NCBI GenBank assembly: GCA_025024175.1
Contig: QCXZ01000041.1
Coordinates: 41,845,786 to 41,909,785 of the forward strand
Length of the DNA: 64,000 nt
Direction: 5' to 3'
Origin: Rhyzopertha dominica
Lineage: Eukaryota; Arthropoda; Insecta; Coleoptera; Bostrichidae
Position 1 is the stretch's first letter; every line of letters starts with the position of its first letter. The position numbers and the translations under genes were made by a program. The notes beneath the pieces were generated by a model. It was not told the origin of the DNA. It worked only from the letters and a program-made list of their open reading frames with translations, and searched no databases. Shown in pieces: positions 12,561-23,400 of this stretch.

Positions 12561-14440
12561 GTTTTTAACGTTTTAAGTAAAACAATAAAGCGCTCAGTCG
12601 CACATTTTGGCATTTTTTATTATTTTTTCTTTAAACAATATATACTAGCTAATTATAACAACTTTGTACTAGATTGTTAAATAAATGAACAGGACTTAAC
12701 AATTAAGTATGCTCATTAGATAATAACACTTTTTTAAATGACACCTTTTTCGTTTGGGTGAGTATAGAATGTCAGAAAACTGTATTAATAATAACTTAAG
12801 GCAAAATGCTGTCAGAACGTACGTTGTGTTAAAAACCCAGAACTGCACGTACGAGCACATGATATTTTCTAAAGCGTGTAATCCAAAAAGGGAGCAATAA
12901 GTAGGGGCTCCTGAAACCAATCGTATTCGCGGAAATGATCGATCATTACATTTATTCCCCCTAGGCTAATTTATTTCTCATGCAATATGCTGTACAGGAA
13001 GCTTGACGACCAGGTAGATCGTTTATTGGAGTTGCAACACTGGTTGTAATATGTGGTACAGAGACAAGTTTATTTTATAAACTAATGAAACGTAAAACTT
13101 CCCACTAATGCACCAAAAAATTAAAATTGGGGATCTGTGTCCAGCACTTATAGGACTAGAACATCACATTTGTTAATAACCCTAGAAAACTCAGCTATAT
13201 CAATTTGGTTATTCATTCTGTCTAACTAACTGTTCTGACTGTTGTAACTGACTCGTTCAGAATAGTTTAGGTTTTATGTATATATTTATATACTTTTTTT
13301 TTGAGTGGAACTTCATGACTTGTATGAATGATCGATACAGGTATGCGTGTAACCCAATCAAATCAATGGAAATGTCAAATTTCTACATCATGTCAGCTAT
13401 CAGTATTTCTTATTCATTCGCACTTCCCATCGAGATCCAACGTTTTAATGATTACACAATAGCCCTGACTGTGTTGCAATCTCAACAATGCTACCAGCAT
13501 GACTTGAGAGCATTACCAAAAACTCCTAATAGAGCTTAACATTCCACCGCTTCATTTGCTGGCCCCATCCGCGTTTTGACATCGACATAAAGAGACAATA
13601 TCTGTAACTGCACAAAAGGTTGAATGCCGCACGCTTAAATCGAAAGCTTGTGGCATTGTGAGATACCAGATGTTTAAGGTAGGAACTGCCATCGGTACAA
13701 TGCACCGGGCGAATTTACCATCTGCAGTTACGATAATGATAAAATGTGTGCCGCAGTGCAGCGCCTCAGTGGCGTAGCAAAAGACCCTATTAGATGTGAC
13801 AAATTGTTATGGTTATTATAGGTGTTTTAGAAGTAGACAAGTGTAGTACCTACGTCTTTATTTTATTTTATTAGTTCGACCGAACATATATTCTTGTTAC
13901 GATGTCATAATAGGGTATTAAGATCTTATCACCTTTTATTCAAATACAGGCGGTAAACCATTGAAAAACTTTACTGACGCACTATGATACTATTTATCAT
14001 TTCTTGTATTATTTATTCAATGTTCGTGCCATAATTAATGTTGTTAAATAGGAGTATATAAATTTTAGTAAGATACAGAAATATTTTTATACGGTTTAGA
14101 AGAAAACAGAATATCCACCAGAACAAAAAACTTGATGGTTGTGGTAGCATTTGGCCATGTCTTCCTAAAGATTCCGGTTTACGGTTTTTCTCAAGAAGAA
14201 ATTGCTCACCTCGTTTGATCTATCTACACAGATACTTTTTTCTAATATTTTCTATGGTAAAAGGCTGAAATTAATTGTAAAAATATGAATTCAAAATAAT
14301 ATTTTTTTATTGATGTTATAGTTCTAATGTCACGAAGTATATTTATATTTGTGGTGATTGGCTTTGACGTACAAATTAGCGTTTCCCACTACTTTCCTGA
14401 AACCTACATTTTAGGCTAATTTCAATGATGTTGACTGACC
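12561..14440. other. No gene recognised
   Basis: AT-rich spacer. The longest ORF (13,276-13,539 plus) is not protein-like. A slightly GC-richer patch lies at about 13,540-13,800 but shows no specific signal. Confidence 0.45.
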
Positions 14441-14449
14441 ACAAAATGG

Positions 14450-16020
14450 TATATACTTACTTAGAAAATATAACTACAAATCCACAAAACACAAAAGGAG
14501 CTGCAAAAACTCTAGAAACCAAACTCCAAAACAAGCAAACGCCCCGAAACTGGAAAGAGATAATAACACGTATAAAAGAAACAGCAAAACAAACGTGAAA
14601 TAGAGAAAGGTCCCCACTCTCTCTGCTGCGATCGACAACTATGGTTAGGCAATTAAGAGAACAAAGAAAACCGATCATAGTGGGTTGCAACAAATAAAAC
14701 TAGCAAAACTAGAAGTAAGAAATGCCCAAAAGTAGCACGAAAATAGGAAANGCCGGGAGAGACGCCAAAAGACGAGCGACTCAGCTTGACGTTCAAATAT
14801 TTGAAAAAATACCACACAGAACGCAACGGGAATTTCAACAAATACATTCCAATAAAACACTGAAACCGAGAGTAAATTCAATGATGAAAGAGAGCACTGG
14901 CCGATAAGCGAACCATTAACATTAGACGAGCACCAGGCCTAGATAGGATGAACAACGAACTAATAAAATATGGACCGGAAATAATAAAACGAGAAATACA
15001 TAAAATAATTCCCCAACGATACAGTGGTTTGGCCAAACAATTCCGGCATTCCAAAAAAAAAATAAAGGAGTAAAGCATGGATATCCTATATCACCAATAA
15101 TATTTACAATTGACCTAGATGACCTCATTAAAAAAAATATCGCATAACTAAAAAAATAAAAGAGGCAAGGAAATAAAATAAAACTTCCGTTTTACTGGCA
15201 TATGCAGATGACCTAGTGGTAATAACAGAGAATGAAAAAGGTTTGACCGACTTTCTAAATAACCTAGCAGAAAAAGGGGTAAACATTAACTACAACAAAA
15301 CCACTGTCATCTCATATTTAGCGAGAAAACGTTAATGACCGGTAGCATATACAAACCAGGGATTCGAAATATAAGGTTGACAAACGACAACCTACGTAAC
15401 AAGCAAACTCAATCGCAGAGAAACAGTCAAAGAGACAAAAACGGCGCATACTATTTGTAGANAAATACAAGCCGGAATGGAGCATCTTGAAAAATATATA
15501 CACANCAGTANTCCTGCCCATCATGACATACGAAGTCAAAAGTGCCGCTACTACCAAAACTAGCAGAACAAGCTTAAGAAACGCAGAAAGAAACATCGTT
15601 CAATTGTTGGCCAAAGCTATCAAAGAAATCGAAAATCGAGGTACAATAGAACTCCTAGAGGGAAAAACCGTCACAAAAAGAATGGAAACATATGTAATGA
15701 AATATTGGGAACATATTTAAAGGAGAGAAAAAGGCAGCAACAAGCTCAAAGTAGGACGACTGTGTTACACATGGAGAACAACGGTGGAGGGAATCGTAGC
15801 AAAATCAAACATAAATGAAGAACAGTGGTCAGATATCGCAAAATACAAGAAAACAATACATAAGGAAATTCTAAAGCGAGCTGCTGTCTGAGATTTAGTC
15901 TAAAGCTGTATACAATCTCAGACAGCAGCCCGTCCAAGGAAGAACAAGAATAAAGCAGCCGAACTGAGCTGCCATCCAATTCGGAGGCGAATAAAAAAGT
16001 ATCCGCTAATTGGATGCCCT
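14450..16020 (+). pseudogene. Non-LTR retrotransposon relic A (RT region and 3' end)
   Basis: This is the decayed ORF2 of a non-LTR retrotransposon, a reverse transcriptase that copies its own RNA at a nicked target. Visible in order are a pre-RT segment (about 14,460-14,905), PGLDRMNNELIKYGP (about 14,935), GYPISPIIFTIDLDDL (about 15,080-15,125), the catalytic LAYADDLVVITENE (about 15,195), and a C-terminal part with MTYEVKSAATTKTSR and then KLKVGRLCYTWRTTVE, ending EILKRAAV near 15,890. Blocks between the first two RT motifs are missing, so it is internally deleted as well as frameshifted. Two hairpins follow the stop. The clade was not determined. Confidence 0.8.
15880..15929 (+). repeat. 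Perfect 16-bp hairpin just after LINE A stop
   Basis: GCTGCTGTCTGAGATT (15,880-15,895) and its exact reverse complement (15,914-15,929) enclose an 18-base loop. It overlaps the last codons and start of the 3' region of LINE relic A. A second, smaller stem built from CATCCAATT and AATTGGATG follows at about 15,973-16,015. Structured 3' ends are used by many non-LTR elements for recognition by their own reverse transcriptase, so a role in template recognition is plausible. Confidence 0.75.
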
Positions 16021-16755
16021 GAAAGCTTCTTCATTTTAGTTCCCAAAGTCCTGTAACATGCGCTACGTGGGAGCCCACTAGCAACAAGCGTGTCACCCCT
16101 CTAACCCAGCGTAGTGTAGCCTGCCCGGCAGTATATCCGGGAGCGGAAAAAATGGCTACCGTACGCTGGTTCAATCAGTCAATCGATCAATTAATGTTGG
16201 TGCTTTGGGTATAGAAATTACATTATTTGATAAGCAAACGTAACATTTGAACAATGTTTTTTGGGTATAGAAACATATGTATGTATGCCATATAGTCGAG
16301 GTTTTTGTAGGTGTGTTCCCTTTGCTACAACATGCAGAAAACATACCTCCAACTGTAAGGGGCGTGTAAATAAAATATGTAGCTCTTTGTTATCAAAATT
16401 TGAGATACCTACGTTATCGTCAATGACTACCCCCAGTGTGGAAAATTGTAAGAGATTTATTATAAAAACTAAACGATTAATAAACAAAAATAAAATACAG
16501 TATTAAAAACTACTTAAAACAGCACTTATTGGAAAACAACCTAATACTTAGTACTGGTGACGTGTAGGTAATTGTGAGAGAATTTGTTTAATACAGAATT
16601 TAAACATTGGATTCAGTAATTTAAAAGCAAGGCGGATGACGGGATTTCTGGCCTATTTAATATACAGTTCAACAATTAAGTTTTTAGTTTATATAAACTC
16701 ATATTTTGTTCTTTAAGTAATTGTTTGTCCCCACGTCCTTCATCTTCTAATCCAT
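16021..16755. other. No gene recognised
   Basis: The first 180 bases are GC-richer and may still be the 3' region of LINE relic A. The rest is AT-rich without recognisable features; overlapping opposite-strand ORFs at 16,218-16,506 look spurious. Confidence 0.4.
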
Positions 16756-16789
16756 CTTCTTGTTTCAGGTAAGGTCAAACCCATTTCAT

Positions 16790-17100
16790 TTTTCAAAATG
16801 CTGGTGGGTGAGTAGAAAAACAATTTTTCTTATTGGATTGCTTTTAAGAGATTACAAAGAAATAGCATTATGTCGGGTCCCTCTACCATATGCATTGTGT
16901 TTGTCCAGGTTGGCCTTTGTTGACTTAATGGCCGACAGAAGGAAGCTGTCTACATACGTTTCATTTGTCAAAGCTTTTATTATATCGCGGGGAAGACGCA
17001 TCGTCCATTTCATTTTACGGCCCAGATGGCCTCGCTTTACGTGCAGAGGAAAGGCCATCGACGTATTATGCATGTAAACGTACTGTTTGCTTGGACTTAG
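16790..17100. promoter_or_regulatory. Enhancer-like block
   Basis: A GC-richer block with ORFs on both strands (105 and 73 codons) and a TTTACGGC site at 17,024-17,031 resembling posterior-Hox or Caudal sites. The two-strand openness could mean a weakly coding exon, but neither translation has recognisable domains. I favour conserved non-coding DNA, with low confidence. Confidence 0.2.
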
Positions 17101-17635
17101 AATGCATTCGAGAATGCTTCGTTTTATAGTGGTATGTTTATCTTTCGTTTAGCTAGTGAACATTTATCAAACTTACTGACTCACTTTTGTTGGTTATATT
17201 ATAATGAATCGGAGTGAGATAGATTGATTTCAAAATGTATGAGTCATTTTGCAGCTTCAAAGTAAAATGAAATAATTGATTGGTAATTATTGATGCCAAG
17301 CGATAGTAGATATTAACGCTTCTATGCAAATATGTTTCATTTTATCGTATTAAAGCCGCTAGTTTCTTATGTAAATTATAACAATCATTATCATGATACC
17401 ACTTTACCTGCAAATGCGGCTAAACGCACCGGTGGCCTTATTGTTTGCTTGTTTCTATTACATTATCAATACAGCTAAGAAGTTCGATGCAACTAGACAG
17501 TTGCGAACAAAATCTTTAGCAGGTACAAGTTTGAAACGGCAATGATTAGCTTAGCCTTATGTGGCAAAAAGGGTCTGGAGGAATTGGGGACACCCCTTGT
17601 GTACATTTATGCTTAGCTTAACATCATTTCTTTGA
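17101..17635. other. No gene recognised
   Basis: Mostly AT-rich DNA. A short GC-richer run at 17,395-17,500 contains GGCTAAACGCACCGGTGGCC and could belong to the regulatory-like blocks nearby. Confidence 0.4.
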
Positions 17636-17641
17636 AAGCCT

Positions 17642-19260
17642 TTGGAGAAATTAGTTGATAAGAATATTAAAGACGATGCTTTAATGTACAGGCCGATGCA
17701 ACAAAACCAGTTTGCTTACAAAGCAGAAACATCATATGAATTGGGTAACATTGGAAAAGCCTATGAGCAACAAGAAATATCAGTCCAAACCTACCTTGAT
17801 ATTGCGGGAGCTTATCATGACTCAAGCAAGAGAACTGTACAAAAGCACCCAGTATCCCCTTGTTTGACTATATGGATTGATTTCATGCTTAGAATCAGTT
17901 GTCAAGACTTCTCTAGGGCATACAATCAGCGAAATCGTAGTTAGCAATCAGTTGTCTGTAGAGAGGTCTTGTGGTCATTATTGTAGATCCTTGTGGTTGA
18001 TCATCTCCTCAGGAAACTAAACGTGGGAGGTGTTTAAGCAGAGGAATAGGCAGACGATATCACCGTACTAGTGTGCGGGAAGTTTGGAGAAACTAAGAAG
18101 CTTACAGAGGTGACGTGCAAAGTGCAAGGGAAGGACTAGCAGTCAGTCTTATTACTATTAGCTTTCANCAGAAGAAGAAACCTTCAACAACTAAAGGGAC
18201 TAAAACTCGAAACAGGATACACCCTTGAAAAATGAGGTTAATACTTGGAACTAACAGCAGATACTAGGATGGCTTTTAATCCTCATTTAGAAGAAGTTAC
18301 AACCAACAAAAGCCTAATGAACCAGCACATGAATGGCAGGAAAAACGTGGGGACTAAAACAATAAATAGTCTGCTACACAAATCCACAAACGAAAGTGCT
18401 AAGTAAGCGACATACTGGATCTGCCTCCATTACACCTTGTTGTAACATCAGAGCCACTGATAGCAGCATATAGGCTGAAGCATGCAATCAGACAGAAGCA
18501 GCGTGATGTTTGACTTTCCGAAATCATTGACAGTTCTTATCGCTGAAGTTGTAGTAGCATAATCATAACAACATGCTAGCGAGATCGGGGGACATATGGT
18601 TCACTGATTGTTAAAAAAACAAAGGTTGGAATTGAGACAGGAGTATACAGTATTCGGAAATGAGAAAGTATTTTCCAAGCTGAAGTCCTGGCAGTCACAG
18701 CAAGTTTCAGGGCAATGATAAAACAAGAGAGCAATTATGGAGTGGGTTCCTGGATACCAAGGGTTCGAGGANAATGAGAGAGCGGATCTACTAACAAGAA
18801 GGGGAGCTAAACAAACCTGATCGGGGCTTGAGCTACCCGTAGAGTTGCATATNATTTTGCACCATGGGAAGTTAGAGAACTATTGAGAAAGGAATATCAA
18901 TGGACGTCCTCGGACTACGAAAATCACATGTATTCATAAGGAATTCGTCTCCAGTAAAAAGTACAGAACTGTTGCAGTTAAGCAGGCCTCATCTAAGAAC
19001 AGTAATTGGACTGTTTATGGGATGGATGCTTGAAGAAGCATTTATCTCAAATTGGTATGCCAAATGATACTACATATGGGAAGTGCACGAAGAAGGATGA
19101 AACTCCCTGCCATATACTTGATGAATGCCTAGTACTCATGGAGAAGAGACCACGTTTATTTAGGGCACCATTTGCTGGACCTCATGAGACCGCCCAAGCA
19201 CCGATTGACTCTATCCCAAAAAATATTGGGAATACAGGATTAATGTGATAACATACCTGT
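17642..19260 (+). pseudogene. Non-LTR retrotransposon relic B with RNase H-like part
   Basis: The first ORF (17,642-17,944) begins with an RT-like stretch: a QNQFAYKAETSYE motif and then TYLDIAGAYHD, which matches the family's FLDI-GAFD catalytic block. Much-decayed sequence follows. Around 18,595-18,720 are pieces like WFTD and VFQAEVLAV-type sequence that match an RNase H domain. The last part (19,006-19,248) resembles the usual C-terminus (HLSQIGM...C...ETPCHILDEC), including the Cys/His pattern. RNase H points to an I/R1/LOA-type element rather than RTE. Stops and several single N bases break the frame throughout. Confidence 0.75.
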
Positions 19261-19870
19261 TAGGAGGTACTGGGGGCACAATAACCTGAAGATTCAGTGC
19301 AGTAGGCTTTAAACACTATACCCTAAGCAATATTAAGAAAAATGCCCATGGTTTTTAATTAGCTATTAGCCAGACAATATTTATCCAGGAGTGCCCATTT
19401 CGTCGAAAGTTTTTTCTCACTTTAGTTTTGATATGACGTCAGATCTTTTACTGTTTTATTCTTACCCTCGCTTTTATCCAAGACAGTTTACTGAAATACT
19501 TCGAAATTAGCAATTCAGCTATACTATCTTAATATCTAGGTTTGTGAGACTTTGAGTTTAGGTCTCCATAAATTTTACAAGCAATTAACGGAAATGTCTT
19601 TTAGTATATATTTTGTGAAATATTATGAGGAGGTAAACAACTATATAATTGGGTCAGTGAAGGATCTAATTAATCTGAACATAATTGACACTAGAAAATC
19701 CAATTAATGCTACTTAATCTCTATGTTTTTCAAAACTACGAAACACTGTAATAAATCAGTGCCAATTCTTAGTTTGCCGGTTATAGGCTTTCTAACAAAT
19801 TGCTTTTCGATTTCTTCCCGGGGACTAACTTATTAATCCAGAAATAAAACTCATTTATTTTAGCGGCGAA
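19261..19870. other. No gene recognised
   Basis: AT-rich spacer after LINE relic B. Nothing recognised. Confidence 0.45.
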
Positions 19871-20300
19871 CTAGCGCTATGGCAAATAGATTATTGATTG
19901 GCAATATTAAAGCGTCATTAAACTTCTAATTATCGTCGTAATTCAGTCGGTCGGAATTTATACCATAATTACAATTAGATATAATTATTGCTTGTGTGAG
20001 CGCCGTAAAGTAAATAGCGTGTTAACAGCATTTCCATATAAATTCGTGCCTACCTTCGACCGCGCAGACATAAAGAAAACAAAGCCGTAAATCGCAATAT
20101 TTATCTTTGTATGGTGCTTCTTTTGCATGCGGACGCCGTATTGAATTAAAGTGTGTGTACGGAGCCCCAGCTGGTGATACGGGATTTATGGCAAAGGCGC
20201 AAAATCCCAGCCGAGAAAGTATACCGGTTCGGTTGTTTAAAGTCTTATACAATAGCACACCTAGCATTTTTACACGTTGGGGATAAGGGGACAAAGGTCA
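19871..20300. promoter_or_regulatory. Enhancer-like block with TTTAYGGC sites
   Basis: A GC-richer non-coding island that holds three copies of TTTAYGGC on either strand: 20,002-20,009 and 20,084-20,091 (as GCCGTAAA) and 20,185-20,192 (TTTATGGC). This octamer matches the preferred site of Abd-B/Caudal-type homeodomains. Several ATTA cores and an E-box-like CAGCTG are also present. Regulatory function is inferred. Confidence 0.28.
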
Positions 20301-20379
20301 AATTATTTTGAGGGCATATCTAGTATAGGCCGTTGAAGCAAGCTCTCGTGATATTGCTGGTTGTGTGCCTCGGATTCAA

Positions 20380-20913
20380 TCTAAGGACCATTATTATTAA
20401 CACTTCACACGCTAAACTTCATAGATATATACAATTATTCTACGCTGACGATGCGCAGAGTTATTACTGATTTGCTGAATCTTGTATCAATAGTTACCGC
20501 TATTTTCAGACCTTCAATTACCTAGTGCATGAGCTGATTTCGATTATTACAACACTCTCAATCCTTCGAATAAGTCACACGTTTTGCTTTTTGGCAATAA
20601 AAATATGGATAGTGATAAAAGCTTTGGGTTTATTTTTGAAAGTAATTTGTTTAACAACCTCATAAATGTCATTATCAGCGAAGCTTTTGCCTACCTTAAG
20701 TTACCTACTTCACAGATGCTAAAAGAACTTTTGCTATATAGTATATGGTCGACGTTAAATTAGACACAACTGTCGACAGCATCATACATCAAATACATAA
20801 TTGCGTACGCTTTATTTACAGCCTGGACAGAAGAACATCCGTTACTAGTAATAGTAAACTTAATGAATCTACATAGTTGGTTTCCACTACACAAGCATAG
20901 ATTGCTTCAATAC
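20380..20913 (+). pseudogene. Non-LTR retrotransposon relic C, left part
   Basis: Frame pieces show the catalytic YADDAQ (about 20,437-20,457), then a SHVLLFGNKN-like block, a segment resembling the family's SKAFAYLKL block, and finally LHKHRLLQY running up to the LTR insertion. The order and motifs match the C-terminal half of a Jockey/CR1-like ORF2. The relic is cut at 20,913 by the LTR retrotransposon and resumes beyond it at about 26,009. Many stops show it was dead before the insertion. Confidence 0.72.
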
Positions 20914-21383
20914 TGTCACAACCCTCGGACTTGGGCTGTGCGCCGTTGTGCTAGTGAATACCTGAAACAAAGAACTAGGGGCGAAGACAGGAGAGATACG
21001 ACTTAGGTTCTAAACAACTATTTATTAACAAAGAAATATGTAGAACAAGTAAGATAAAATACACATTAATAACTGTAACACAGAAAATGACTACTGAATA
21101 ATTTACCTGGTTACTCACATTGTGCTAGGAGGACTAGCTCCTGCCAGAGGGACAACGTTTTACATTGTGCAGTACCCTAAGTTATTCCCCAGTTATTCAC
21201 GATTGATTTATCCGCGTATTTATACCTTCACTCGCGAATACGTCATAATGCTTCGCTAGCATTATACTCGGTGCTAGCGGGAAGTGCAATGATACAAATA
21301 TGCTGACATAATTAGTAAACGTTTTGTTCTAGAATGTGTAACAATTTGATTAAATGAATTTAGAATAAATTCAATATATGACA
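20914..21383 (-). repeat. 3' LTR (470 bp)
   Basis: Identical in length to the right LTR and differing, by eye, only at one A/G position in the GCGAAGRCAGG stretch near 20,985. Read on the minus strand it begins TGTCATATATTG and ends GGTTGTGACA. The AATAAA polyadenylation signal (as TTTATT on the plus strand) is at 21,021-21,026. Confidence 0.95.
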
Positions 21384-21392
21384 TTTCCCCCC
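21384..21392 (-). other. Polypurine tract of the LTR element
   Basis: On the minus strand GGGGGGAAA lies directly before the 3' LTR start TGTCA, the position and composition expected of the plus-strand primer. It fixes the element's orientation. A hairpin, AAAGCTGG / CCAGCTTT with a 4-base loop (21,401-21,420), lies just upstream of it. Confidence 0.85.
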
Positions 21393-23400
21393 GGCTTAGA
21401 AAAGCTGGCCCTCCAGCTTTCACTGGAGTTTAAAAACAATACTGAAGTGTTACTAGCTGTCACAAAAAGAAAGAATAGAGTATACATCGTGTAATAAAAA
21501 ATAAAATTTTAACCAAAACTACAAATTGATTTACAAAAAAAATACATACATCATTGGCCCATTATAAAGTCTACAATGTTATAATAAATGTCTTTCTCAC
21601 ACACACTTGCGGTCACACAAATTTTGAGTACGACACTGTTCACTTTGCACTGGATACGGCTCTGTTCATGGTTTCACTAATTGCAGTCTTTGGTATCAAG
21701 TTGCACTTGCGATAAGTAGGCGACTGTGGTTGTAGCTTGGGATGACCTTCATTGCAGCCGGTGGAGATTTCTGTAGATTCAGCAAATTTGGTTTTCTTTT
21801 CCGACACCGTTGTATTTCTTTGTTTGGTTTGATGTTGGTGGTTCTTCAGTTTGTTGGGTGGAAATACTTCACTCTGAAGCTATCTTGTGGGTCAATAGGT
21901 GAAGTCTTCGGTTTTCTTGTGGAGTCTTCTTTGGATGTTGGTAAATTTTTGTGGAATTTAGGATGGGATAGGTGTGATTTTTGGATTCTTGTGTAGGTGA
22001 CCCATTCTTGCTTTACTTCTCTGGAATTGACTGGTTTTGGTAGATGCTATATCGTCGTACTCGCCTTTGGAGTCGAACGTGGAGCCAGTACTTTGAAAAT
22101 TTTGGCGGTCGTCTTGCTGCCAGTGTATCGTGCCTGTTCGTGTGATGTGTGGGCGTGTGTGCGGGCCGAGACATGGAAAATATAAACAAAAACGGTAAGT
22201 AAATATCTATGGTAGTATGAACTTGTATAAAAATTTTAATATTAATGCTTTAGTTGTGCCTCTTTTAGTGTTTGTTTCTACTTAATAATCAGTTTATCTA
22301 TCTATAAAAAATTCCTAAAATCTTACCTACGTTTACTTATTTGTAAATATATCTAAATTTTGCTTCTATTTAAATCATTTTACTTATCTTAAATATATTG
22401 TACAAAATTTTAATTTGCTTATTATCTTAACCTCTCTTGATTATTTTCCTATAGAAATAATTCTATTATATATAGTATAAACATCCTAAACCTTGTAATT
22501 ACTAGTATAATTATCTTTTTTTTTCGTCTATAATAATGACGTTTAAGTGTTCTAAATTTAAATAAATTAAACCTTATTAAATAATTTTGTGTAGGTACCT
22601 ACTTAAAAAAAAATTACAGTTAACTTATTAATTTCGTGATCGCAGGATTAGTGGTCAGTACCGTTGGTTAGTGTTATTTGTGTTGATTAGTACCCATATA
22701 AATAAGACCAAGTTAGTGTACATGCATAATTTTTAGAGAGAACCCATTCTGTAATTTTCTCACTTCACACACACGCATTTTCTTTGCTCACTTTTATTTG
22801 CGCATTTACTGTAAATTATGCTGCAGCTTTTCAAAATTTCGCATTTTTGTAAAATAACTGTTGTACAGCGACGACGGGGATCGAGGAGAACTTATGGGAC
22901 GTGCTTTGTGAAACAAAACACGTAGGACCATACTGCATTAAAAATTATTTGCCAGGTCTCCCGATTTTCAATAATTTAACTTATTATAGCTGTATTAGCT
23001 TTTCTCTGGCAAGCAATAGGTCCTTTGGATATCCCTTCCTTTGGTAGAGTTTTACCTTTTCTGCGCTTTTTTTTTAAGATTAGCATCCTTGTAAATTCAC
23101 TTTCTAGTCTTCCCTGTTCCCTAGGATGTGCACACCTCGAGGAGTAGTTTGCTGGAATATTCCTGGATTTTTCCTTCTGGATGGGTTCATTTGTCATGGC
23201 TTGGTGTCTTCCGGAAGTTACTGATCAGCTGGTAAGTACCATTCAATTGACTGTTTAATCCTGCGACCTAACGTGTTTATGTACAAATTCTTAACGTTTA
23301 CTGCTAATAATTTACTCTTCAATTAACCATGTATTCGAAACCTTATTTCTTTGTTTATATTTTAAACATCTCTAGTAAATTCCTGCCATTTATTTATAAG
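21393..23400 (-). other. LTR element interior without pol
   Basis: Two kilobases between gag and the 3' LTR, where protease, RT and integrase would normally be. The only minus-strand ORF of note is 73 codons at 22,976-23,197, basic and Lys/Arg-rich, with no recognised domain. From 21,600 to 22,185 the plus strand is G/T-rich and open in two consecutive frames, but it encodes nothing recognisable. Confidence 0.7.

Noticed and set aside
16760..17077. 105-codon ORF as a host gene exon
   Set aside because: Opposite strand is also open, and no domain or splice-site support is convincing; treated as enhancer-like block.
21742..22185. Two consecutive plus-strand ORFs (84 and 62 codons) inside the LTR element
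   Set aside because: Antisense to the element, with Cys/Gly/Phe-rich translations that match nothing; best explained by G/T strand bias.
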